From: Diplolepis rosae
Lineage: Eukaryota; Arthropoda; Insecta; Hymenoptera; Diplolepididae
Assembly (NCBI GenBank): GCA_030998225.1
Contig: JAPYXD010000710.1
Location: forward strand, 32,565,501 to 32,629,500
Direction: 5' to 3'
DNA length: 64,000 nt
How positions within the stretch are numbered: position 1 is the first letter of the stretch; the number at the start of each line of letters is the position of its first letter. The translations under genes and the position numbers were made by a program. The notes beneath the pieces are model-generated. The model had not been told where the DNA came from. It was given only the letters and a program-made list of their open reading frames with translations, and made no database searches. This document shows, piece after piece, positions 25,274 through 37,100 of this stretch.

Positions 25274-26210
25274 CTACTGTGGGCAAAAACTAAGGTGAAT
25301 TTTGTTATAAAATGAAAAATCTTTATTTATTTATCCAAATCAATTTCATCCCCTTCAAAGTAATCCCCTCCCGATATAATGCACTTATGCCAACGTTTTT
25401 TCCAATCGTCAAAACACTTGTTAAATTCGATTTCCGTAATTGCCTTCAAAGCTTTTTTGATTCGGCTTGTATCTCCTCAATCGTGTCAAAACGGTGTCCT
25501 CGGAGTGGTCTTTTGAGTTTGGGAAATAGCCAGAAGTCACACGGAGTCAATTCAGGCGAATATGGTCGTTGTGGGACGATATGCGTTGAGATTTTGCCGA
25601 AATGGTCACGAAGAACGAGTGCAGTGTGAGACGGCGTATTATCGTGATGCAAAAACCACGAGTTGTCTGCCCAAAATATCTTTTGAAACGGTGTTGAGTG
25701 ATCCTTTTGAAATGCCAATAGTGTCAGCAAGGTCTCTAATTGTCAATCGACGATTTTTGTGCACTAATTCAAAGAATTCAAAATTTTATTGACATGTTGC
25801 TCGTCAGTTGATGTTGAATGTCGTCCGGGGCGTTCCAAGTCATCAACATGTTCTCTGCCTTCTTTGAAGTCTTTGTACCACTTATAAACATTTTTCTGCG
25901 ACATGGTCAAATCAGCCTTCTACAAAATTCTGAACGTTTCCGCAACTGAAATTTCATTCCGCAAACAAAATTAAATGGCGCTTCTTTGCTCAACAAATTC
26001 AGACATTGTAAAAATCGAAAAAATCACTTTTAGTCGTTTAGAAAACACAAGCGTAACTATGTAACAAATGATGACATTGACATGAAATTCGTACAGATGT
26101 CAGTAACAGTAGGACCAACATAAAAATAAAAGAGTTTCTCCGAATCGGTTAGCCTGCGAAGTTTAAATTAAAAATTCACTTTAGTTTTTGCCCGCAGTAG
26201 TATGCTCTGG
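25274..26210 (-). mobile_element. mariner element with internal deletion
   Basis: Perfectly placed inverted ends CTACTGTGGGCAAAAACTAA and CTACTGCGGGCAAAAACTAA are flanked by TA. At 937 bp it is shorter than a full mariner of about 1.3 kb. Minus-strand coding starts near 26010 with an N-terminal helix-turn-helix segment, then jumps at about 25680 into the C-terminal catalytic part, so the middle is deleted. Confidence 0.85.
25446..25690 (-). pseudogene. mariner transposase, C-terminal part
   Basis: The minus-strand frame has HHDNTPSHTALVLRDHF and YSPELTPCDFWLFPKLKRPL, the second and third catalytic blocks of mariner transposases, including the DFWLFP signature. The first catalytic Asp region is lost to the internal deletion, and upstream there are stops and a frameshift. 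It is not functional. Confidence 0.9.
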
Positions 26211-26639
26211 CAGAAACGATAGTCTGACTACGGAATTCCGTGAAGAAATTTTAGCGTTCAACCACCCTCTAGGTTTATTCAAGGATGTTTTAGAGGATTA
26301 GCTTGTCACGATACGTCTTTGTGTACCTCAACTTTACCTTGTACCTTGAATTAGTTTCAGTGGATGTCAAGGTTATAAAGATCAAAATATTAGGAGGAAT
26401 AATACTTTCGCAAGTTAAAAATCAAATTAATATATTCTTCAAATCTGAATTGATCGACGTTCAATAATTGAAATATGTGAAAACATATTAGTTGCTATAT
26501 TTTCAGTACAATATAACTAATTATGGAAGGGATTCTAATATTCAATTTGTTACTAAATCTCGTATGGAAAAATCGGATGGGGCCTAGGTGAGTCCCAATT
26601 AGATTTTCCGAGCTTTACGTGGGTCCTAGTCGGTTTGAA

Positions 26640-27165
26640 CCTGAACTCGAACTCGCATCACTACGAACCCGGATTCCTCTCAACGTCCAAACAAAATCAC
26701 AATTAAAAATTTCAAGAATCCGAAAGTAATCGAATCCCCAAAATACAAAAAACACAATCAAATTTGGACCAAAATCACAAGTAGAAAAAAAAACTTTGAG
26801 AAACTTTTTTGTCTCTACTCCCACCACCATTTACATAAATAAAATTCAAACATATTTGTTAAATTTTTTTTTTTTTTTTTTAGTGTTGCAGCTTTGAAGA
26901 GAGTGCTGGAAGAGCACCAAAACGTCGGCGAGCAGTTTGAAATTTATTTATGTAAATGGTGGTGGTAGTAGAGACAAAAAGGACGAAAGAAAGAAAAAGA
27001 AGGAAGGGGTACTGAAAGGTTGCCTTCTTTTTTCTTTCCTCCTATTTTGTTTGTTTTCTCACAGTATTTTGTCTACTTGTGATTTTGGTCCAAATTTGGT
27101 TGTGTTTTTTGTATTTTGGGGATTCGATTACTTTCGAATTCTTGAAATTTTTAATTCCTAGCCGG
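26640..27165. repeat. inverted repeat with hammerhead-like centre
   Basis: The left arm (about 26690-26850) and right arm (about 26938-27160) are inverted copies, for example CCACCACCATTTACATAAAT against ATTTATGTAAATGGTGGTGG. The spacer near 26885-26935 reads TTGAAGAG, a GTGCT...AGCAC hairpin, then CAAAACGTCGGC. This resembles a decayed hammerhead core (CUGANGA ... GAAA) such as is found in Penelope-like elements. No reverse transcriptase is visible. Confidence 0.5.
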
Positions 27166-27169
27166 TTGC

Positions 27170-28190
27170 CCTAAATGTGAGTTTTCTTGGTTTGTAACGC
27201 TAAACCTTGATCTAGCCCAGCAGGGAAATCCAGTTAGGCCCTAGTTAGGCTAATCTGCTTCATGCCCATTTAAACTTTATTACTAATATGGTCTATACAA
27301 ATTTCCAAGCGATTCCTTTAATTTTTTTTTATAACTATACTTCTTTTGAATGTTGAAATTTTCAAGTACAGAAGCTTATCATATGTAAAATTAAAATTCG
27401 AGTACTTATATTCTTCGTCTCTCAAAAAATATTTGGAAGAAAAATTAAGTAAAGATTCACGAGTAAAATATTGATACAAATGTATCTTCACTTATTCATA
27501 CAGTTGTTATGAATTAAATGTTTAAAAGTATTGAATGAATGACTTTTTATATGTAGAATGTATGGTGTATATGTACCTGTTTCAAAATTTAGCACATGGT
27601 CTACATTATTTACCTTAATATTCTGTTATTCTACATTGTGCTCTACAGGTTCTGAAATAAACAACAACATATTTCCAAAAATTATATTTTGCGATAAATA
27701 TAATAAAAATCTGTGCACTTTACCACCATCACTTGAGTCAGAATGGTTTTGTATTGAATTCTTTTTAAACTTCGAAATCACACGATGCTTTCGTACCCGT
27801 GAACGTAAAGTATCATTTGCACGACGTTTTCTATCCATTTTAATTATTTAATAACATTTACAGTGGAAAATGATAGGATTTCAAAGATGAAGCCCCCTTT
27901 ACAGTGCCATTATGAGAATGTTAATTGTAAGCCCAGCTAAACATGTCAACATTGTGTTGTTTTTTTTTTACTCAAGATTTAATTATTAAAAAGTTAAAAC
28001 AGCAAGCAACTGTAAAACTTTCACGTCGCATAACGTTCAACTTAATGAATTGTATGATTTTTCAGTAATTTTCAAATTTTTTTCGAAGTAAAAATCCTAT
28101 TTAGGTCCAACGTGGCGCCCGATTAAAAACTGGGCTTAGTTGGGAAGTTTCGCACGCGGGATTGGATTGGTTTTATTAGGAATCAAACGT
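27170..28190. other. non-coding stretch
   Basis: No supported gene. Two antiparallel small ORFs near 27.6-27.8 kb overlap almost completely and show no features. Confidence 0.3.
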
Positions 28191-28789
28191 ATTTAATCAA
28201 ATATTATATCGTGAACCTGAAAATGTACTCTCTTCGCTCTTGTAAAAGATGTTTTGGTGCTACTTCCCATACAAAATTTTTTAAGTGGCGCCCTTTTACC
28301 CCTAATGGGATGAAATGAGGTCCTGATGATGTAACTGTGTTTTAGAACACGTAAAGTACTCTGAGTTTTTGGCATTTCCTGTATAGAAATTGCCTAATCT
28401 GGTACCGATCTGCGATGAGGGACCGATGAGGCTGGCCACTTCATGTCGTAGTGAGGAAAATTTTGCGGTCCCGATGAGGACCGGAATGAGTTCGTTCTAA
28501 AATCAGTCGCTTCGATTTTATTGTCGCGTCTAATTCCAATTTGGAGGTTTGGTAAAGTGACGTGAAGTACAATAAAAGTTAAGCACATTTATTAATAAAT
28601 GCCAAAAACCTAAAGCTCTTTACATGTTCGAAAACACAGTTACATAATTACTATTCTTAATTCATGCAATAAAATCCAGGAGGCATATTTGCATAAGCTA
28701 CATATATACTACTTATCTTTTAATAAATATATTTCAACATAATGTCATTTTCTAATTGTATCGTTTGTTCAATACAATTTCTGAGTCTA

Positions 28790-30305
28790 CAGTCGTATTT
28801 GTTGGTCGCTTTACTGGTATTATTTTTACAGTGTGTATGTGCAGCTTTACTGTAAAACAAATGCAGCTGTGCTTGAACACATATTTTGTAAAATAAGATG
28901 TTAAAACTACTAAAATTTTTGTACCAAAGAAGATTTTTGCATCTTTTGCTCCGAGTTTTGAGTTATTCGATTCTGCTTTCCTTTCCTTGCCCTCCGGACT
29001 AGGTTTAGTTGACATTCAATGCAAGTAAAATTTTTAGGTATAAAAAAAAAATTTTATGGCTACTCCAGTCGCCCAAATTGTTATTATTCACAATAAGACG
29101 TCTTCAAAATGTAATATGTTATAACTTGTTATGATAGATAAAAAAAATATATTTTCTAATATGACATTGAAAATCTGAAGCTGAGGAGTTGCTTATATTA
29201 TTTGTGAGTTATTTTTCATATTTTTATTGGATGGTGCTTTAGAAAATTAGATGTTGATTTGACAAGAACTTAATTTTATTGGGAAACTGAAATTCAAAAT
29301 TTATTCTACAGTTAACATCTTTTTCAAAAAATATTATTAATTTCAAATTCGACAACAAAAATTTAGGACTGTGAAAAATCTTTCGGATTTAAAGCATGAA
29401 AGTTATTGGCAGCTAGAAATATCAATCACACTGATTCTTCATCCAGAAATAAGATATATTTGGTCTAGCCAAACAATTTTATCAAATAATACAGATACTT
29501 TAGTTGAATTTTTTTAAAATTCAAAAGTATTTTTTTCCAATTTTAATTATTTTGAAAGTACTTACATATATCTATTCATATATTTGCAAAGTTAGATACC
29601 CAATTATTTCGAAATATTGGTTTACAGATTTGATAAATAATTGCTGTAAATATTTGGATAATATACATACACCTATAGTTACAAATTTTTTTTAATTGCA
29701 TTAGAAAACTCTTAAGTCAGTATTTTACAGTAAAAACGAATTCCTTTTTCGATCCTCATAATTACTCCATCATTTTATTTTTTCATTATTTCTACATTCT
29801 TTGCTACAGTTGAAAATATAGTATATTTATTTTCAAGCGATTGAGGAAATCTCCCTACTCTTATAAGTTTTCTGCAAAGTCATGATGTTTAAACGTTCCA
29901 CATCTCCTTAACTGCTTTCGTGATTGTATGGCATAGCTTATCATGATTTTATTTGTATTCTTGTTTGTGAATTGGGTCATTCAAGGTGAGAGATAAAATA
30001 AATGTGATCAGTTTCTTAAGAAATTTTTATTTTTTTCTTATTATCTGTGTTCCACGAAAGTCACTTCCGTCAATTGCAGATGATCAATAGACGAAGCAAA
30101 TACATCTTATTGGTATAGACTATCGATACAAATCCAAAGAGATCTAAAATTGATGTAGACTTCGAAATTAAATGTAAAATATGTAATAATTATGTAATTA
30201 TACATAGATATAGAAATACATATATACACTTAATATAGATTAAGAAATAATTATAACCCACATGTTGATCCATGTTATTTAAAGTTAACATCAAGATTAT
30301 ACAGC
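28790..30305. other. AT-rich non-coding stretch
   Basis: Between the repeat blocks there is no supported gene. Minor ORFs lack domains. Confidence 0.3.
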
Positions 30306-30828
30306 TTAAGGTATTTCGTCCACAAAAATTAGACCTCAGGCAAAAGTAGATAATTTTGCTTTAACTATGCAAATTTTTACCCAAACTTTATTTTCTCATC
30401 GCTTCATACCAAATTTCAAAAAATGATGTGATTAATAAATCACAGATTATTTTTTCAGGAAAATGATTCTCTACAACTTAACCATTTTCAATTTTTGGAA
30501 ATAAATAATTGATTACTAAATTCAGCAATTTGTTTATAAGAATTTTGTTTTGGGAAATTGATTTTTAATAGTTTCAGCCATTAAAGAATTTATTGTCAAA
30601 AATTGGAAACGGTCAAGTTGTAGAGAATCTTTTCCCTGAAAAAATAATCCGTAATTTTTCGAAATTTGGTATGAAGTGACGAGAAAAAAAGTTCGAGTAA
30701 AAATAAAATTTGTTAAATGCATTATTTTTTTATGTATCAAGTTTTTTTCATGGAAAATATTCTTTTCTTTTTAAAATTAGCCCTTCAATAACAATATTGC
30801 TATTCTTGAAAGCAAATTTATCTATTCA
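30306..30828. mobile_element. fold-back MITE, TTAAGGTAGTT family, copy 2
   Basis: It starts TTAAGGTATTTCGTCCAC and shows the same long imperfect palindrome as 1528-2160, including GCTATTCTTGAAAGCAAA near the right end. It is more diverged and shorter than the other copies. Confidence 0.65.
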
Positions 30829-32636
30829 ATATCTTAGATGATCATTTTATAATTACAAAAAATAAATGAAAATTATGTAATTATAAAATGGTTATCTAAG
30901 ATATTGAAATTAAAGATCTAGATATTAAGCTGTATAATTTTGATATTAACTTCAAATCCGTTAATTCATTTTCCTTAAATTCCCATGAGGATCCCTAGAC
31001 AATAATTATTTCTTGATCTATGTATAAGAAAGTTTGAACCCTTATTGAAATATCTGGTATAATATATAAATACCCCTGCAGAAATTGCCTAATTTGGTGC
31101 CGATTTGCGATGAGGGCCCGATGAGGCTGGCTACTTCAGGCCGTAGTGCGGCAAATTTTGCGGTTCCAATAAGGACCATAAAGGATTAGCTTTAAAATCA
31201 GTTGCTTCGATGTTATTGTAGCGTCTAATCTTAAATTGGGGGTTTGGTGAAGTGAAGTACAATAAAAGTTTAACACATTTATTAACAAATGCCAAAAGCT
31301 TAAACATATATACTACTTATCTTTTAATAACTATTTTTCAACAAATTGTTCATTTCTGATTGTATTGTTTATTTAAAACAAAAAATGTTCAAAGAAATAA
31401 GAATATGGTACACCTGAAAATGAAACGAGGGCTTATATAATTTACGTTAGGGCCACAGTAGGGGTATAACTTTGTGGCTTTCATCACGTTAGGCGTTTCA
31501 TTACAGATCGATAGCGGGATCGCCTTATCAGGGCCTCATTTCACACCATTAGGGCCAAAAGGGCGCTACACTAAAATTTCTGTGCGGGCATATATCGTGT
31601 TTACATTTAGATCTGATAAGTATGAAATGGTGTTTCGATATGATTTTAAAGTTTTTCTATTAACTATTCTTTTTCTGCTACTCCAGAAGAACTCTTTTAA
31701 TACATATTAGTTCACTTCTATTTGAAGTAAAATAATTTTAACTTATGATAAATAAGTTTTAGCTTAGAATTGTGCCTACACATGCTGCCTTCACAAACCA
31801 GATAAAATTTATATACTTTTAAGTTCTTAATTGTTAAATTTTTTCAACCATCATTTTCAGAAATCATGCACGAGTATGATTGTCCAAAAGTATGTGACCG
31901 TCATTGTTTTCGATATTGACTTAGCATATATTGAGCTTAATTATAATTCGGGATTAAAACTAGAAATCAGGAGAAAAACCAAGTCGGATCAAAAGGTTGA
32001 CCAAAGTTAGAAAGCACTACTATGTCGACCTCACATAAAACGCAATCTCCTGTTGAGCACATCAAAAAACTGTACTAAAAATTGATTCGCGTTCATTTGA
32101 ATTTAATATTATATTCAAATACATTTTTTAACTTGTATAATTTTTGAAGAAAGCAACGATGTCATATGAGGTGTAGTTTATGAAAAAGAAATCAAAGAAA
32201 TTAATTCTGGCGACCGCGCTAAAGTGATGTGTCATATCTGCATGCGCACGTGTACGGTCTCTATTTATAAATGTACTTATATTATATTATATATGACCAG
32301 GTTTATTTGGTACATAGTTTATGTGAACCGCCAAAAATAATTCCATTATCATTGTCTTTTCCTCATCTGAAAGAAATAATTATTATAATTCTGAGTAAAA
32401 GTAATAAGAAACTCTTCAAGCTAAGTAAGTATTTACGCTTCTATGACGTAGCATATGGATTGCACGTTTATACAAAAGCCTAGAATATCAAAGTTTTGAA
32501 AACAATAAAAAACTTTATCGTTAAACAAATTTAATCAATTTAATACCTGAGCAATTAGCGTGCTGTCTTAAAATATTTTCATGCGAGTTGTTAATATTTC
32601 ATAAATTTTTAAGATTTTTAATAATACAGTCGGATC

Positions 32637-32888
32637 TATCGCAATAGAACTATATGGGAGATAATTTTACAGCGATAGGTAACCAATCATATGCGTCGAC
32701 ATGATCGGCCACCTGACAGGTCTCGAATCAGAACCCTAGAAACAATAGTCCAGCTTGTTATCGCTCCTTGACACCAATTATTATTTGTCAAGTTACGGCC
32801 CTAAATACATAATTTGCATTGCATAATCATGGTCCAAGAGGTGGTGGAATGATAGATACAAGGGTTTCAACTACGATAGGTCTGACTG
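32637..32888. mobile_element. TA-flanked MITE with CAGTCGGATCTATCG ends
   Basis: Left CAGTCGGATCTATCGCAAT and right end complement CAGTCAGACCTATCGTAGT are inverted and flanked by TA on both sides. The 252-bp size and ends starting CAGT fit a pogo/Tigger-like non-autonomous element. Confidence 0.65.
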
Positions 32889-32889
32889 T

Positions 32890-34000
32890 AATTTACTTTT
32901 TGTAAAAAATTTAATTTTCATAAAATCTCATGAATTAGAAGAATACAATGATCGCTAATATTTTTGATTATATTTTCATTGTTGGCTATATAAATCAAAT
33001 AAATTATAATGCACCAATTAAAAAACAAATATCTTTTTTATTGGCTTATGTGAAACTGCTGGGGATTTTCATTACATCAAACTACATCCAGAAAAAAATT
33101 TTATTTAAATTTAAGAAATTTTTTTCTTAACTTAATTTCTTCAATTCGATGTAAAACACCTTCGGAATAAATATAAATTTATTTGATTTTAAAAAATCAC
33201 AATTTCAGCTTATTTTAAATGAAAGAAATGATTTTTTTAACATTATTTATTTGATCAATATACAGTGCAGGCAAAACCTTAAGAAATAATTCATTTAATT
33301 TTATTACCTTGAACAAAGACAATGTTTTCTTTGAATTGAAGAAAATATTTCTGGTTATCACATCACACATGTACTTATGTGACTGCACAGACATTCATTT
33401 CTTAAATTTGATGAGAAAGAAACGAAAAAGAAATTTTTTTAAATCAAAGGAAATCACAAAAAAAATTTCGAAGAAATTTTTTTTTTGTAAATTCTTTGAA
33501 ATTAACATTTCTGGAATTCGAAAATTCCTGAAACTGGTTCTTAAACCACTTCAGAGGTTCCAGAGAATTCTAAAATACATTTTTCTCTTGTCTACTTTTA
33601 AACACTCGATTGATCCGATTATTAATATTTACCCGCGGGCAGCCCCTACCTAACCTCACTTTACATTTAAGTTGCTTTCACTGATCTCAGCTTCTTGTGT
33701 CATGATTCAAGTATTTCAAAATATTGTGGAAAGTTTCAAATATATTGTCAAAATAGTTATTATCATATAATAAATTATTTATTATAAATAAATAATAGCA
33801 TTTTTTTAAAATAACAACTTTTGTTTATTCAATTCAAACCCCTCTACTCCCTAATCGCAAACTTAGAGCCTACCCACCATTTTGTTTACAATCTCAGTCT
33901 TGGAAATATCTGTTAATTTTTTTGATTGCGCACGGGCAACAAATTTAGCGTCAGGTGGGGAAAAAAGAGTAAAGTCAGATGCTGTCTGTCTATGGTAGCA
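32890..34000. other. AT-rich non-coding stretch upstream of the host gene
   Basis: Poly-A/T-rich sequence. The ORFs at 32948-33130 and 33309-33653 are Lys/Phe-rich products of AT-rich DNA without recognisable features. Confidence 0.35.
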
Positions 34001-34007
34001 CGCATTG

Positions 34008-34017
34008 TATATATATC
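34008..34017 (+). promoter_or_regulatory. TATA box of the host secreted-protein gene
   Basis: TATATATAT lies 67 bp upstream of the ATG at 34075. The second gene copy has a matching TATATATAG at 62841-62849 at the same distance from its ATG, which supports a shared promoter. Confidence 0.6.
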
Positions 34018-34074
34018 CACATCCGTTACGTACTAATTATTAACATCTTAGTAACTTTTCATAACTCTTTGAAG

Positions 34075-34147
34075 ATGAAGAGTCTGATTTGTGGGGTGTT
34101 TTGCGTGATTTTAGCTGCTGCCATTTTAGATGAAGCTCACTCAGTAG
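34075..34147 (+). CDS. exon 1, signal peptide
   Basis: A 73-nt exon with ATG, a hydrophobic core and a strong donor G|GTAAGT at 34148. It matches the exon at 62909-62981 in length, phase and most residues. Longer upstream readings in frame (from 33979) lie upstream of or across the TATA box and are unlikely. Confidence 0.75.
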
Positions 34148-37100
34148 GTAAGTATCAATTTTTTTTTAATGCTAAAATTACACAGATTGTTTATCCATTT
34201 TTGTCGTTTGGTATACTTAAGTGTTAAAGTTTTACAAAATATACTTTTATGATTTTTTCAATTCTCTGTCCATTTTAATCTTTTATTAGACGGCGGGTTC
34301 CATATTTTTTTTGTATGGACTTATATAATGCTTACACATGCTGTCCCATATGCTCAAAGACTTTCCTCTAAATCTTGATGTATTTATAGAAAAAGAGGAA
34401 CGTGAAGGAAATGCTAAATCAGGGTTACAGTTTCGGTTGCTTTTATAATAAGTAAACTGGTTTCCACTCCCCTTAAATGAAAATTATCAAATCAATTTTA
34501 TCTGTTAACAGAAAAATTATGTCGTACTTGACACCAATGTTCCTTTATGCCTTTCATAATTCCAGATAATTACAAACTGTTACACTAATTATCTCAGTAA
34601 AAGATTCACCGACTGTAAATTGAGCGCCTAGATCGAAAAACTCGCCACGCTTGCGAGAACGCGTAAAAGTATTGTTTATCGGTCAATGATTTTTAGTAAA
34701 AAAAAATTTTTTAAATAAAGAATATAAGCCTGCATGATTCGTTAAGGCATATTTTTTTCCTCCTACAATTTTTCAATTCCATTAATATCTTTCATAATAA
34801 AAATTAAAAACTGTAAAAACATTTCAGCCTCGGCTAAATATTTTTTTTTTAATTTCGAATTCTAAATAACTTACAGCGAAAAAGTTTTTCACTATCGTAT
34901 AACGGAGTTTTTTCAAAATTTTGATTCAATTGAACCAAAACTATGGAAGTTGTTGATTATTATATACTTGAGGTAGTTTTTATCCACAAAAATTTGAAAG
35001 AAAAAAGATTATTTTACATGAAAAAAATTTGAAACACAGAAAAATTATTTTATTAATAAATTTTATTTTTGACCCAACGTTTTTTCTTATTGCTTTTTAC
35101 CAAATTTAAAAAAATTATGCGATTTTAATAAATCATGAATCATTTTCTCAGAGAAAATATTTCCCACAACTTCACCGTTTCTGATTTTTAAAAATAAATT
35201 CTTTATTGGCTGAAACCATTAAAAAAACATTTTCCAAAACAACATTTTTATAAACAAATTGCCGAATTTGATAATAATTTATTCAATTTCGAAAGTTGGA
35301 AATGGTTAACTTGTAGGGAATCTTTTTCTAGAAAAAGTGATTTGTAATTTATTAAAACCGTACAATTTTTTAAAATTTGGTAAGAAGCGATAAGAAAAAA
35401 AGTTGGGGCCAAAATAAAATTTATTAATAAAATTATTTTTCTGTATTTCAAATTCTTTTTATGGAAATTAATTATTTCTCTTCCAAAATAGCCCTTCAAT
35501 AATAATATTGCTATTCTTGAAAGCAAAATTGTTTATTTTTGCCTGAGGGCTAATTTTCGTGGATCAACTACCTTAAAAGCTTTCGACGATTACGTCACGG
35601 CAAGAGCCACGTACGCAATATTAAGACAATGCATTGATTATAAAATCCCTTTTTCAATGGAAAAATATGCATTGGTTATAAAATCCTTTTTTCAATGGAA
35701 AAATATGCTATTTATAATTTTATATGTAATTATTATGACTAATCTGTACGTTATGAATTATTTCCATCACCGTTAAAACTCTGAAACTGTAGTTCGTTTT
35801 AGGTCCAACAGCGAGGGCAGAGTTGGAACAAATTCTAAAGTTTAACTTGTGACGAATGTGGGAGATATTGGTTGCAACTATAATGGAGAGTTGTTTCCAT
35901 CTGACGTTTATATTACAGAGATTGCAAAGAACGTTATAAAACTTTTTTCAAAAGCCATTGTAGAAATAATGCATTATGTTACAAAAATGTGTGTTCTAGT
36001 TTATGAGATCTTTGTTCAAAGAATATTTATTATATAATATATTATATTTATTTATTTATTATAAAAACTTTTATGTACGGAGAAAGCCCGAAACTTTCGA
36101 GAGTTTTTCAGACAAAATCGTCCATGTCCAAACGTGAGGTTTGAATACGATTTTTTAAATTTTCCTATATTTGTAGATGTTCAAAACCTGAAAAAGACCA
36201 TAAAATGTTTAAAATATGAGTATGATTCTTTTTCAAATAAAAGGAATAATCAAATATATTTTTAAAATTAGATGTATTTGGCAACATGAAAAACTAATTG
36301 ATTAATTTATTCGAATAATGTTTGATATCACAGGTAAATGATAATATATATCTATTTTAAAATTGTGAATGTATTTACAAAAAATTTGTTGAAATATTTG
36401 AGACTGGATTAGTCACTGAAGTTTTCCTTCATTTTCAAGTACTTTTTTTGCAACTATAACTCATTTTGAAACCAATTCTCAAAGTGTAGTTGGGCCTGAA
36501 ACCGACTATAAAATAGAGTTGGGTGAAAGGCAGTTTTGCCAACTATAAATATAGTTGATCCAATTGCGATTTCAATCTGCGCAACTGAAAACGATCTAAC
36601 TATATGCGTATAGCTGTTCGGATTTTTAGCGATTTCCCTCAGTGCAAGAGGTAATTGCTAATTATTGAATAAGGTGATTATGACATTGAGTACACAGGTC
36701 TGCAAGGTTTTGTTGTTGAAAAGCTATGGGTCGTTTCCGGAGTAATTTTTGACGTAGAATCCGAATCCGGAATCAGAATCAGCCTATCACGTCAGGATTT
36801 TGAGACGATTTCAACAGCGTTGGGATACTGAAAATTATTGACCGGTGCAGAATATTTTCACGCATTTTCAAGAGGGCGGTGAACTTTTCGATCCAGGCGC
36901 TCAATTTGTATTACTGACTGCAATAACAAATTTTGCATTTGGCAGATTTCTCCATAAAGTATATTTTATGTGCCAACGGCGCGCAAACTCGTTTTTTCGC
37001 TACAGTTAACAGTAGCGCAATGTAGTATATTGCACTACAGAGGAATGAAATGTAAAAATTGAACTGCGCATGCGCCTGTAGCCATGCAACGGAGCACAAT

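Larger units (their letters stand above)
28245..31620. repeat. paired repeats (direct and inverted) around 28.2-28.8 and 31.1-31.6 kb
   Basis: A block at about 28380-28780 recurs in the same orientation at about 31075-31380. It starts AAATTGCCTAAT and contains several GATGAGG words, followed by AAGTACAATAAAAGTT and an ACATTTATTAA segment. A second block at about 28250-28380 with GGCGCCCTTTTACCCCTAA recurs in inverted orientation at about 31435-31575. The arrangement suggests remnants of one or more elements with compound termini. Boundaries are approximate. Confidence 0.5.

Noticed and set aside
33309..33653. 114-residue Lys/Phe-rich ORF
   Set aside because: Composition reflects poly-A/T sequence; no domain, promoter or splice context.
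33979..34074. Upstream in-frame extension of the secreted protein
   Set aside because: It covers the TATA box and would bury the signal peptide; the paralogue has no equivalent extension.
35804..35850. Alternative second exon for the host gene (TTTTAG before GTCCAACAGCG)
   Set aside because: It would stop after about 15 codons; the exon at 38417 continues in phase into three further clean exons.
35849..36037. 62-residue ORF in intron 1
   Set aside because: No splice signals connect it to the gene and no domain is visible.
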